A stretch of 64,000 nt of DNA, from assembly GCA_025361565.1 (NCBI GenBank), contig JANYKN010000154.1, positions 1 through 64,000 on the forward strand, in the 5' to 3' direction. This document shows positions 8,145 to 17,124 of this stretch, piece after piece (the first letter of the stretch is position 1; each line of letters begins with the position of its first letter). Source of the stretch: Bacteroidota bacterium (lineage in GTDB: Bacteria; Bacteroidota; Bacteroidia; Bacteroidales; NBLH01). Below the pieces are notes generated by a model. That model was not told the origin of the DNA, made no database searches, and saw only the letters and a list, made by a program, of their open reading frames with translations. The position numbers and the translations under genes were made by a program.

Positions 8145-9188
8145 CTATTTTATCAAATCTTTTTCACCAAAACAAGCACCAACACTTTTAGCACTTTTTA
8201 TCAGGTTATGATCAAGTGGAACTAATTTTAATTTTCCTGCCACATTTTCCAAATCAATAGTTGTTATATGCCCATCGATTAGCGCAACCATTTTTCCAAA
8301 TTCCCTTTTCAAAATCAAATCAAGGGTTGCTGTTCCATAGCGTGTGGCAAGAATTCGATCCGTTGCAGAAGGCGGGCCTCCACGTTGAACATAACCGAGA
8401 ACGGTAACACGCGATTCCATAAATGTGAGCCCAGTGATTACTTTGGAGATATATTCACCGGCACCTATATTATTAGGCTTTCTTATTCCTTCGGCAACTA
8501 CAACAATAGTGGCTCCTCCTTGTTTTGCAACACGTTTTAAAATATAATCGGCAATCACTTCTTCGCGATAATCAATTTCAGGGAGCAATATAATATCTCC
8601 GCCACCTGCAATGCCCGCATGAAGAGCTATCCATCCGGTTTCGTGGCCCATTATTTCAATGACCATTATCCGCTTGTGCGAATTGGCAGTTGTATGCAAT
8701 CTGTCAATGGCTTCGGTGGCAATATTTACAGCAGAATCAAAACCAAAAGAGCTATCTGTACCCCAAATATCATTGTCAATTGTTTTTGGAAGGCCAATCA
8801 CATTCATTCCCAATTTTGAAAGCTTAAATGCCGTTTTTTGAGTTCCGTTTCCACCAATGCATACCAAGCAATCCAGACCCAATTGATCATAATTTTGCTT
8901 AATTAAATTTGGTTTGTCAATTTCTTCAATATATTGCGATTTCTTTTTAAATGGTTTTTCCCTGGATGTTCCTAAAATTGTTCCACCCAATGTTAAAATC
9001 CCAGAAAGTTTTTCTTCCGTTATAGAGATAAATTCATTTTCAATTAAGCCTGAAAATCCGGATGAAATACCAATTACTTCAATACCATATTTTACAATAG
9101 CAGGTTTACTTACAGCTCTTATTGCGGCATTAAGTCCGGGACAATCTCCTCCTGCGGTGAGAATTCCAATCCTTTTAATTTTTTCCAT
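8145..9188 (-). CDS. pfkA: 6-phosphofructokinase
   Basis: Glycolytic enzyme phosphorylating fructose 6-phosphate; 347 residues, normal for family A. Visible motifs: AGGDCPGLNA near the start, GGNGTQ (usual GGDGS), PKTIDND with the catalytic aspartate, EIMGHETGW (usual MGR) and VLGYVQRGG. In E. coli numbering the residue at 104 is Gly, typical of ATP-dependent enzymes, while position 124 is Lys as in PPi-dependent and group III enzymes. Asp103 is replaced by Asn and the substrate-binding Arg of MGR by His. ATP as donor is my best reading, but phosphate-donor preference should be measured. Single-gene unit. Confidence 0.88.
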   Translation of the reverse strand: MEKIKRIGILTAGGDCPGLNAAIRAVSKPAIVKYGIEVIGISSGFSGLIENEFISITEEKLSGILTLGGTILGTSREKPFKKKSQYIEEIDKPNLIKQNYDQLGLDCLVCIGGNGTQKTAFKLSKLGMNVIGLPKTIDNDIWGTDSSFGFDSAVNIATEAIDRLHTTANSHKRIMVIEIMGHETGWIALHAGIAGGGDIILLPEIDYREEVIADYILKRVAKQGGATIVVVAEGIRKPNNIGAGEYISKVITGLTFMESRVTVLGYVQRGGPPSATDRILATRYGTATLDLILKREFGKMVALIDGHITTIDLENVAGKLKLVPLDHNLIKSAKSVGACFGEKDLIK

Positions 9189-9417
9189 GCTTAAATTTAA
9201 TCATTTTCAATTATTTAAGCAAAAATCTTGTCTTAAATATAAATCTTTTAAGTAGTATCGTTTGATATAAATATGTTGAAAATTCTTTATGTGTTGGCAT
9301 TATTTAAGATAGAAATCAACCTGGAAGATTCTTTCAATCCAAATCGATTGCATTACATTTCTAACTTTTTCGATTAATTATTCGTTAAACTTTCGTAAAT
9401 TCGGAAAAAAAAGAGAT

Positions 9418-10047
9418 ATGGAAACGCAAGAAGAAAATGTTAAGGAAATTAAGATTGATGATATTCTTAGCCGACATGTATATTGGGCTGTAGGTGCAGG
9501 CTTGATACCTTTGCCAGTAGTTGACATAGCTGCTGTTACAGCCATACAATTAGATATGTTGAAGCAGATTTGCAATTTCTATCATATTGATTATTCGGTA
9601 GAAAGCGGCAAAGCATGGATTAGTGCACTGGTTACCTCAACCTTGTCTAGCCTTGTGGCTAGGGCAAGCTCGTCTGCGATTAAATTTATACCAGTAATTG
9701 GTACAATGCTTGGAGCCACTTCTATGGCTATATTATCGGGTGCATCAACTTATGCATTGGGTAAAGCGTTTATTAACCATTTTGAAGGTGGAGGTAACTT
9801 TGGTAATCTGGAAAAGGAAAAGGTAAAAGAAATTTATGATGAGCAAATAAAAGAAGGTAAAAAAATTGCTAAAAAACTGAAGGAACAATATCTTAAATTA
9901 ATAGAAACTCCGGCAGGTAAGGAAAAAGAGAGGAAAGCTGCTGCTAAGATTAAAGAATTGGACGAAATGAAAGAGAAAAATTTAGTTTCGGAACAAGAGT
10001 ATGAAACACTTAGAAAAGATATTTTCAAGAAGTTTTTAGGAGAATAA
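9418..10047 (+). CDS. DUF697-like membrane protein with SHOCT tail
   Basis: The 209-residue protein has an N-terminal DUF697-type region (about 15-125). It contains two hydrophobic Gly/Ala-rich hairpins (VGAGLIPLPVVDIAAV and FIPVIGTMLGATSMAILSG), as in the C-termini of Era-like GTPases such as YcjF and related proteins. A charged helical linker (130-175) follows. The last 35 residues (IKELDEMKEKNLVSEQEYE) fit a SHOCT oligomerisation/targeting motif. There is no GTPase domain. A membrane-associated role is likely, but the function is unknown. A hairpin terminator follows immediately. Confidence 0.75.
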   Translation: METQEENVKEIKIDDILSRHVYWAVGAGLIPLPVVDIAAVTAIQLDMLKQICNFYHIDYSVESGKAWISALVTSTLSSLVARASSSAIKFIPVIGTMLGATSMAILSGASTYALGKAFINHFEGGGNFGNLEKEKVKEIYDEQIKEGKKIAKKLKEQYLKLIETPAGKEKERKAAAKIKELDEMKEKNLVSEQEYETLRKDIFKKFLGE

Positions 10048-10050
10048 TTT

Positions 10051-10092
10051 CTATACCAATCAGGCCGATAAGACCTGATTGGTATAGTATTA
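10051..10092. terminator. Terminator between convergent genes
   Basis: A perfect 14-base stem (CTATACCAATCAGG at 10051-10064, CCTGATTGGTATAG at 10074-10087) sits between the stops of the DUF697 gene and the minus-strand gene ending at 10100. It probably serves both. Confidence 0.7.
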
Positions 10093-10099
10093 AACCCTA

Positions 10100-11125
10100 T
10101 TAATCCAAAAAAGTTTTATAATTGGTTTCATTCATGTTTTCTATACCAAACATTTTAAGGATTTGATAATCTTCAATAGTGAATATTGAATTTAAAAACT
10201 TGATTTCGCTATCGGGAATGGCATAACCTATCGAGGTATTTGCATTTTTACTTTTTGGAGTTACCTCAAAATATTTTTCAGTTATTTCCGCTTTATTTCT
10301 GCCTGCTTTGTTCATATTGTAAAGAATGTCTTTTCGGTTGGCGAAATATTGTTTTACCACTTTTTCATAACCATTATCTATCAAGGTGTAAGCGGCTTTC
10401 AATTCCTTATTTTGACTTATGGCCAGGTAAACATCAGGGTGGTTTTTTCGTGCAAATTTAAGATACCAGGCAATAAATAACCTAAATTCGTTATAAGCAA
10501 AAACCGAGCTATAACAATTTGACAAGTATAATGTTAGATAGTAAGGTTCTGAATTTAAAGCAATTTTTTTATAATAAGGATACAATTCGACAACAGCTTT
10601 TGTACTTTGATAATAAGCATCAAATTCGTTCATTAATCCATAGATTCCTTCGCTTACTGATGTTACTTCTTTTTCTTCATCACTTCCATTTATATAGGTA
10701 TCATAACGGAATATTTTGTTTTTCCATTCATATGGAATGCTATTATTCAATTCGCTACTTTTAAAAATTTTTGTAGAAGCAACTTTGATTTCAATTTTAG
10801 GCGAAATGTAATAGCCATTGCTCCAAAAGCCTCCTATATCATCATTGACCAGATGACAAGTTTCATGCACCACAACAGCGTAACTGCTTAGAATACGGTA
10901 ATGTCCTTTGCCGGATGCCCACCTGATATAATAATCGTATGTTTTTTTGTTGAGTATTGAATAAGCATTGCTACTGTAGGTTTTAGCTAAGTAAAGTAAA
11001 AATTCAGATTTTTTAACCGGGCTATCGAATACAGTTTTTTGATATTTATTGGTTTGGGCATTAATTAAAGTAGAATTTGAGATTAAAGTTAGTAGGAGCA
11101 AGCAAATCAAATGAATTTTGTTCAT
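10100..11125 (-). CDS. Putative secreted HExxH metalloprotein
   Basis: I place the start at ATG 11125 because the next residues form a clean signal peptide (MNKIHLICLLLLTLISNSTL, cleaved after about INAQ). This gives 341 residues; the frame is open 13 codons further upstream. A zinc-protease-type motif HETCH lies at 87-91 within YAVVVHETCHLVNDD, and a possible third ligand is E167 in MNEFDAYYQS, a gluzincin-like arrangement. The rest is Tyr-rich with no family I recognise. It may be an exported peptidase or a structural relic of one. No neighbouring partner is seen. Confidence 0.6.
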   Translation of the reverse strand: MNKIHLICLLLLTLISNSTLINAQTNKYQKTVFDSPVKKSEFLLYLAKTYSSNAYSILNKKTYDYYIRWASGKGHYRILSSYAVVVHETCHLVNDDIGGFWSNGYYISPKIEIKVASTKIFKSSELNNSIPYEWKNKIFRYDTYINGSDEEKEVTSVSEGIYGLMNEFDAYYQSTKAVVELYPYYKKIALNSEPYYLTLYLSNCYSSVFAYNEFRLFIAWYLKFARKNHPDVYLAISQNKELKAAYTLIDNGYEKVVKQYFANRKDILYNMNKAGRNKAEITEKYFEVTPKSKNANTSIGYAIPDSEIKFLNSIFTIEDYQILKMFGIENMNETNYKTFLD

Positions 11126-11565
11126 TAGGTTATGATTTTGTAAAATGATTAAAGAAAACAACAATTCATGAATATTCAGAAGAAAAATAGAATTTTTAGT
11201 TGAAAGCGTTTAAAGTTTTGATTTTTCTGAGAATGATTGTCTGAGTTTTGAAATTCTAATAAGTGATAATTGCCGGAATGCTCAATTTTATAATTAGTTT
11301 CCGTTTTACAAATTGATCAAATACTCTTATCTATCATAAGTTTCAATATTAATTTGTAATTGAAAATCAGAATCAAAGACAGTTAGTCTACTAACCCCGA
11401 AAAGCATTTGAATTATATTTGATTAAATGTTTTATTAGAATCGTTTTTATTAGAAAAAGTCACTTAAAATTACAAACATTTCACATAAATGAGGAGTCCA
11501 GAAACCTCATAAATAAACGGGGTGTATCTGAAAAACCAAACGAGTAGGAGAATAAAACAAAAAAG
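11126..11565. other. Intergenic gap, 440 bp
   Basis: Divergent region between the HExxH protein and the ABM-like protein. No coding frame is convincing. A short ATGAGG/CCTCAT hairpin lies near 11490, and an AGGAG purine tract about 15 bases before the downstream start may be a ribosome binding site. Confidence 0.4.
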
Positions 11566-11835
11566 ATGATAACCGTAATTATAACTCATAAAGTGAAGAA
11601 TTATTCGGATTGGAGGAAGGTTTATGACGCTGATGCTGAGAATCGTTCAAGAGCGGAATTCAAGATATCTGGAGTATTTCAAGCAGTTGACAATCCTAAT
11701 AAAGTAACTCTAATTGGCGAAACTCCAAGCGTAGAGGCGTTTTCAGGCTTCATGTCAAATCCTGCATTAAAAGCAGCAATGGAAAAAGGAGGGGTAACAG
11801 GCATGCCCGATGTTAAGATTTTAAGCAAAACATAA
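11566..11835 (+). CDS. ABM-like dimeric alpha-beta barrel protein
   Basis: The 89-residue cytoplasmic protein has the antibiotic-biosynthesis-monooxygenase-like ferredoxin fold pattern: MITVIITHKVKNYSDWRKVYD, then a beta strand (FKISGVFQAV), then VTLIGETPSVEAFSGFM and a C-terminal strand. Stand-alone members act as small monooxygenases, heme-handling proteins or unknowns. No catalytic assignment is possible here. A terminator-like hairpin follows at 11871-11908, so it is probably monocistronic. Confidence 0.65.
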   Translation: MITVIITHKVKNYSDWRKVYDADAENRSRAEFKISGVFQAVDNPNKVTLIGETPSVEAFSGFMSNPALKAAMEKGGVTGMPDVKILSKT

Positions 11836-12234
11836 TATTACAAGTTAAGCCCTACACTTAACTATATAAAAGTGGGATGAACTTATTTCGGTAACATCCT
11901 GCTTTTTTATATTTGAATTGATATTATGAAAAGAAAGTTAGTACAACCATAATACGTTATTGTTTTTTATACTAGATTTTAAGAATGATGGCAAAAGTAA
12001 AAAATCTGATAAAAGATTGAAAGCATCAACATTGTTCCTGAAAATAGTTTATTTTTTTCAATCCAATCATTAATCCTTTCATTTTAAATAATTTCCAATT
12101 AATCAATTGTTTTGCCATCTATAAGCATCCAGTGGTTCAAATCATGCAAATGCAGAAAAATGAGGGATAAAGACAAATAGTAACCTCAATACTTTACACG
12201 CCTGGATTATTTTTGGTTTTGTAAATATAATTTA
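11836..12234. other. Intergenic gap, 400 bp
   Basis: It holds the terminator at 11871-11908. A TATTTTTG element at 12208-12215, 19 bases before the transporter start, could be its -7 box. Nothing else was seen. Confidence 0.4.
11871..11908 (+). terminator. Terminator after the ABM-like gene
   Basis: AGTGGGATG (11871-11879) can pair, with G-U pairs, with CATCCTGCT around 11895-11903, followed by TTTTTT. It is about 35 bases after the stop codon. Confidence 0.6.
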
Positions 12235-14001
12235 ATGATTCAATCAAAAACCTCCAACAAAGAATTAATTTCAATAATAACCGCTTCATCGGTTGGAACA
12301 TTAATCGAGTGGTACGATTTTTTTATTTTCGGTAGTCTAGCCACTATCATTTCTACTCAATTTTTTCCGAAAGAAAATCCAGCTGCTGCATTTCTTGCAA
12401 CCTTGGCCACTTATGCCGCAGGATTTGTTGTCAGGCCATTTGGTGCATTATTTTTTGGCAGACTTGGCGATTTGGTTGGAAGGAAATATACTTTTATGAT
12501 TACGCTTTTACTAATGGGTGGCTCTACTGTTGCAATTGGATTGGTGCCTAAGTATGAATCGATTGGTTTTTGGGCTCCGGTAATCATTCTCATATTAAGA
12601 CTGTTGCAAGGCTTGGCTATTGGCGGCGAATTTGGAGGTGCCACCACTTTTGTTGCAGAACATTCACCTCTTGCAAAACGGGGTTATTGGACTTCATGGA
12701 TTCAGATTACTGCAATTATCGCTTTTGTTATTTCTCTGAGTTTAATTTTGCTGATTAAAAGTTTGTTAGATACAACTGCTTGGTTGGATTGGGGTTGGAG
12801 AATTCCATTTTTGGTTTCCATTTTCATGATTGCTATATCGGTTTACATAAGAAAAAATATGGCAGAATCTCCACTGTTTGCCAAAGCCAAGGCCGAAGGC
12901 AAAACTTCAACCAATCCTTTGAAAGAATCTTTTGGCAACAAAGTAAATTTAAAAGTTGTGTTGCTGGCATTGTTTGGAGTAACGGCGGGATTGGGAGCAG
13001 CAAGTTGGGCTTCGGTATTTTATGTTCAGACGTTCCTGCTTAAAATCATGTTTCTGGATTATAACCAAACCAACAGTATTATAATTACTGGGCTTATATT
13101 AGGAGCCGGTTTCAATATTTTCTTTGGTTGGTTGTCCGATTATATTGGGCGGAAGCCTTTAATTATGCTTGGTCTGTTGCTTGCCGTTTTGTGTTATCGC
13201 CCTATTTATGCGAAAATGTATCAAACAATCGATCTAAACCATAAAGTAGAAAACAAGGAAGCATTAAAATCGGAAACGAAAAGAGAAGCCTTGTTAAACA
13301 CAAATAAAGATTCTCTGATTACTACAACTACACAACATTTTTATAATGATGGAACTACATATACTGAAGTTAAAAAAGAAATGACAAATAAAAGTAAAAA
13401 AGAAATACCTGAAATTATAAAAACAGTCAAAATAAATATTACAGACAAATGGATACTTATTATAATGGTTTTTCTTCTCGAATTTATTACTACCATGTCT
13501 TTTGGACCATTGGCTGCATTTCTGGTTGAGATGTTTCCAATAAAAATTCGTTATAGTTCCTTGTCATTTCCTTATCATGTGGGTGTTGGAATATTTGGCG
13601 GCATGAGTCCGGTAATTGCCACCTATATGATTGAAAAAGCAAAGTTGGCCAATATTGAAAATTATTATCTCACCGGACTGAGTTATCCCATTATAGCTAT
13701 GGCTGTAACTTTTGTCATTGGTATTATGTATCTCAAAGAAAATAATGAATTGAAACCCATAATATCAATCCATACAAAATTCTGGAACAAAGTAAAACGA
13801 TACGCTGGACTCCTATGGTTGATTTTGGGAATAGCTGCCGCCTATTTTGGTGTTTTTAAATTTGGGCTTCCCAAAGTGAATTCGGCAAACCATGAGGATT
13901 TTATATTTGGAATCATTATCACTTTTTTAATCACTCCTTTAGCAACAACCGGGCTTTTGCTTTTTGGAAAATACGCACTAAGTGGGGAGTATGATGAGTA
14001 A
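12235..14001 (+). CDS. MFS metabolite:H+ symporter with loop insertion
   Basis: Inner-membrane transporter, 588 residues versus about 430-500 for typical MHS family members (ProP, KgtP, ShiA). Family motifs: GTLIEWYDFFIFG (21-33), RPFGALFFGRLGD (67-79), then GRKYTF (82-87), RLLQGLAIGGEFGG (122-135) and DYIGRKP (302-308). About 74 residues (331-404) of charged, Lys/Thr-rich sequence are inserted after the eighth hydrophobic segment. Two extra hydrophobic segments lie at the C-terminus (about 523-545 and 555-578), giving about 14. The substrate is not evident; organic acids or osmolytes are typical. It is a lone gene. Confidence 0.82.
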   Translation: MIQSKTSNKELISIITASSVGTLIEWYDFFIFGSLATIISTQFFPKENPAAAFLATLATYAAGFVVRPFGALFFGRLGDLVGRKYTFMITLLLMGGSTVAIGLVPKYESIGFWAPVIILILRLLQGLAIGGEFGGATTFVAEHSPLAKRGYWTSWIQITAIIAFVISLSLILLIKSLLDTTAWLDWGWRIPFLVSIFMIAISVYIRKNMAESPLFAKAKAEGKTSTNPLKESFGNKVNLKVVLLALFGVTAGLGAASWASVFYVQTFLLKIMFLDYNQTNSIIITGLILGAGFNIFFGWLSDYIGRKPLIMLGLLLAVLCYRPIYAKMYQTIDLNHKVENKEALKSETKREALLNTNKDSLITTTTQHFYNDGTTYTEVKKEMTNKSKKEIPEIIKTVKINITDKWILIIMVFLLEFITTMSFGPLAAFLVEMFPIKIRYSSLSFPYHVGVGIFGGMSPVIATYMIEKAKLANIENYYLTGLSYPIIAMAVTFVIGIMYLKENNELKPIISIHTKFWNKVKRYAGLLWLILGIAAAYFGVFKFGLPKVNSANHEDFIFGIIITFLITPLATTGLLLFGKYALSGEYDE

Positions 14002-14349
14002 CTATGGATAAATAGAATTTATGCAATCAGACAATTCCCGATTTGAAAACCCAGGCTTTAAAATCTAAAACATTTACCATTATGGATTTTTTTAAAAGAA
14101 ATTGTTTGGCTTTTACAAACAAATAAGTGCAAACTATCATACTGGTGAAACTTAAGGCGAAGAAAACAATAAGCTTAAACCTTTCTTTCAAATAATTCCC
14201 AATTTAAAAATGGTTCAATTGCCTTTATAGTTATCAAAGTTTTTAAATTTTTAATAGTGATAATAAGCCTTCAATACAAATAGAATCTTATCGCCAGAGA
14301 TTGTCATGAATTATATTTGATGTAGCGTATTTAATAAATTCAAAATGAT
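14002..14349. other. Intergenic gap, 350 bp
   Basis: AT-rich, with no convincing coding frame and no strong repeat. The promoter of the following two-gene unit should be here, but I cannot place it. Confidence 0.4.
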
Positions 14350-14928
14350 ATGGCAGCAATATATATTCTTCCGATGAATTTTGATAACATGGATGATTTA
14401 ATAAAACAGCAAAATCTTGAGTTAATAAAAAATAACAAATGTTGTTTTTATCCTGATGAACCCATTGATTTATCGTCATTTTTATTGATTGGCAGGCACC
14501 AACAAGTTTTTAAAAAAGGAGATAGCCCAACTACCAAAAACTATAAAATTCAAGGAGCCTATATTCCTGTTTCAAAAAAAGCTTTCGCTTCATTTAATCT
14601 TCAAATCAAATCTTTAAAATATTTGTCATATTTATTCCTTGGATTATCGATATTATCAATTCCTCTAATCATATTAACAAATTATCTATCTGATAATGTG
14701 CCTACCTGGCAAATAATGATGATATTTTGGTTTTTACCGGCAGGTATTTTTTCTTTTATCCTTGAGGACTTAATCATCTATTATTCTAAAAAGATAGTAA
14801 ACACAAATCGTCTTTTTTTAAATCATGGTGTGCCAAATAATAATGATAAAATATATAAAGCATTAATCACAGAAAAGAAAATTGCTGAATATGAAAATAG
14901 CAAGAAGATTGTTAAACTTAATTTTTAG
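14350..14928 (+). CDS. Hypothetical membrane protein (192 aa)
   Basis: Not a recognised family. A soluble N-terminal part of about 90 residues is followed by two hydrophobic segments (about 92-112 and 120-143) and a charged C-terminal tail ending NSKKIVKLNF, so both ends probably face the cytoplasm. It lies 3 bases upstream of the next gene and is probably co-transcribed with it. Base composition and codon use resemble neighbouring genes. Confidence 0.6.
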   Translation: MAAIYILPMNFDNMDDLIKQQNLELIKNNKCCFYPDEPIDLSSFLLIGRHQQVFKKGDSPTTKNYKIQGAYIPVSKKAFASFNLQIKSLKYLSYLFLGLSILSIPLIILTNYLSDNVPTWQIMMIFWFLPAGIFSFILEDLIIYYSKKIVNTNRLFLNHGVPNNNDKIYKALITEKKIAEYENSKKIVKLNF

Positions 14929-14931
14929 GCT

Positions 14932-15429
14932 ATGATTTTAAATAGAATTCTCATTTGGATAATTGTAGTAATTGTTAGCCTTGCATTGGTTGTATTGGTT
15001 AATTACATACTCGGAAAAAAAACTTTTTTTAGTTCAAAAACTTGCAATTCAATTGCTTTTGTTTTGTTTTTGGGACTTATATTGATGTTTCGCTTAAATG
15101 TTAAAACCGTTTATATTATTAAAGACAAAACAAACTATGCAGGATATTTTTTAATAGGTTCAAAAAATTATCAATTCAAAAATGGAACAAAGAAAGAAAT
15201 AGGAGGAGATTTTGATTGGTGCGTTATCAATGATTATGATAAAACATTGGATTTACAATCAGTTCACTATGGTTCGCAATGGGAATCTACAAAAGCTAAT
15301 TATCCTGAATTGTCAATTGAACCGTATTCTACAGTAATTATTCTTTCGGGTATTGATTATTTTTTAGACGAAACGCCACCTGGCAGCAATAAAGCCCAAA
15401 CTAATTATTGGCTTCGCGAACGATTATAA
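14932..15429 (+). CDS. Hypothetical membrane-anchored protein (165 aa)
   Basis: Two N-terminal membrane segments (about 6-27 and 41-55) are followed by a roughly 110-residue beta-rich domain of unknown family (YAGYFLIGSKNYQFKNG, FDWCVINDYDKTLDLQSV). The gene starts 3 bases after the preceding stop codon, so the two form an operon and may act together. No function can be assigned. Confidence 0.6.
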   Translation: MILNRILIWIIVVIVSLALVVLVNYILGKKTFFSSKTCNSIAFVLFLGLILMFRLNVKTVYIIKDKTNYAGYFLIGSKNYQFKNGTKKEIGGDFDWCVINDYDKTLDLQSVHYGSQWESTKANYPELSIEPYSTVIILSGIDYFLDETPPGSNKAQTNYWLRERL

Positions 15430-15987
15430 TTTCCTATTAAAAGATCTGCAACTAGTTGTCCTGTTGAAAACTACTAAATCTGTAAGTCCATAATTCTAAA
15501 AGTCGAAGACGCATTAAAATTATTCAGCCGAATTGATCCCGAAAGCGAAGCCCAAAGGGATCTTGGCTGTCTTTATTCCCAAGCATGTACGCGCTTATGC
15601 TAGCATTAAATCCAATTCTAGCATTCATTCTCTCATTTAGTCATTTACTTAATCATAAAAAATTTCTCAAATACCTGTAAGTTTTTAATTTTTAATTCTA
15701 TCTTTAAATACTTAACTAAATAAGTTCGACTTATTTCTTCTAAAGTGTAAAATGCTTAAATTTACATTTAGAATGTAAAGGTGCAGGATTCTAAAAAGAA
15801 AGCTTTTTAAATACGAGCGTTAGTGACTTTTGAATTTAAATCGCATTTTTACAAAATATAAATACAGGAACCTGAACATAGCTGAATTATTGACGGTAAA
15901 GGCAAAGTAAAGCTTAATTTCTCTACCAGAGCATAATGTTCGAATATGAATGATTGAAATCTATAGGTAAATTAAAATCAAATAATT
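15430..15987. other. Intergenic gap with a GC-richer hairpin island
   Basis: About 560 bases. Around 15535-15605 is an island richer in G+C than its surroundings, with GATCCC/GGGATC (about 15535-15563) and AGCAT/ATGCT complementary pairs. One plus-strand frame stays open for about 34 codons across it but lacks a start, so it may be a relic or a repeat. It is followed by low-complexity CATTCATTCTCTCATTTAG-like sequence that recurs near 56480 and 62410. Confidence 0.4.
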
Positions 15988-17121
15988 GTGGAAAAAATTG
16001 AAAATGAATCCATTAAGGAGTTTAACTATTTACTGATTCAGCAAATACAAAAAGGACTTAATTATATTTACAGAGGACCATTTACTGCAAAAATAAATGA
16101 AAATATAATTTCCTTGTTTGAAAGTAGTTTGGGTGATCATGAAAATCATAAACAGACACTTAGAAAAGTATATCAAATGATGGTTGAAGGATTGCAAAAT
16201 GCCACCAGACATCAAGTGAGTAATGTGGATAGCAAACTAAATAATGATGGAATTTTTATTTTAAAAAAAGAGGGAGATATCTATTACATTATAACCGGCA
16301 ATCTTGTAACAAACGAAGAGAAAGAAAGTATTATTGAAAAAATTGGACAAGTTAATTTTCTTGGAAATAATAAATTGGAATCTTCGCATAAAAAAATATT
16401 GTTGGATAGTCCAATTATCGAAATTGGTGGAGCAGCCTTAGGTTTGCTGGAAATTGCACAAAAAAAAGGAAATAGATTTCAATTCATTTTCAAAAAAGTC
16501 AATCATGAATTATCATATTTCTATTTTCTGGTAGAAATATCATCCAACCGGCCAGAACAAAAAAATAAGGAATTGGATAATACAAACCCGTTGGATTTTT
16601 TGCCTAATTTGCATGAAAGCTTAAACCATGAAAATGTTTTAATTTTGTTCAATGCCCTTTTAAACCAGGAGAGTATAATTAACTTAATAGCATTTGTTGA
16701 AAAGCAAATTGATGAAAGTATAATTGTTAAAAAACGATTATTCGGCTCAATGATAGAAATGATCCAGAATATTATTCAACATGGTAGAACAAATAAGGAA
16801 AGGGACAATTTCCAGACCAGTCTTTTTTATATTGCGCAAAAAAGCGATAGCTACCTTTTGAATTCTGGCAATTATATTCAAAATAGCAAGATAAAAGAAC
16901 TTTCGAAAAAAATTGAGTTGATCAATAATATGGACATAACCGAGTTGGATGAGTTTTATAATGAAAGGTTATTTAATTTTGAGGGTGAAAATGAACTTAG
17001 TGCAGGACTAGGAATTTGCGATATAAGACTAAAATCAATGAATAAGTTAGAATATCATTTTTTGCCTATTGACGAGGAATATTCGTTTTTCCATTTCAAA
17101 GTTACCATTTCAAAAGTTTAA
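15988..17121 (+). CDS. siaB: SiaB-family kinase-like protein, duplicated domain
   Basis: GTG start. The 377 residues comprise two SiaB/DUF6272-type GHKL domains in tandem (about 10-185 and 200-377); usual members have one, about 180 residues. Matching pairs: N-box EGLQNATRH in the first and EMIQNIIQH in the second; glycine box GGAALGLLEIA and LSAGLGICDIR; end strands YFYFLVEIS and FFHFKVTIS. In Pseudomonas, SiaB phosphorylates SiaC, and the unphosphorylated SiaC activates a diguanylate cyclase. A SiaC homologue follows here 3 bases later, supporting a partner-switching role. No SiaA phosphatase or SiaD cyclase is adjacent. Which copy is active is unknown. Confidence 0.8.
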   Translation: MEKIENESIKEFNYLLIQQIQKGLNYIYRGPFTAKINENIISLFESSLGDHENHKQTLRKVYQMMVEGLQNATRHQVSNVDSKLNNDGIFILKKEGDIYYIITGNLVTNEEKESIIEKIGQVNFLGNNKLESSHKKILLDSPIIEIGGAALGLLEIAQKKGNRFQFIFKKVNHELSYFYFLVEISSNRPEQKNKELDNTNPLDFLPNLHESLNHENVLILFNALLNQESIINLIAFVEKQIDESIIVKKRLFGSMIEMIQNIIQHGRTNKERDNFQTSLFYIAQKSDSYLLNSGNYIQNSKIKELSKKIELINNMDITELDEFYNERLFNFEGENELSAGLGICDIRLKSMNKLEYHFLPIDEEYSFFHFKVTISKV

Positions 17122-17124
17122 TGT

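Noticed and set aside
12570-13043. Two plus-strand frames inside the transporter gene
   Set aside because: They overlap the MFS gene in another frame and have high Cys/Trp shadow composition.
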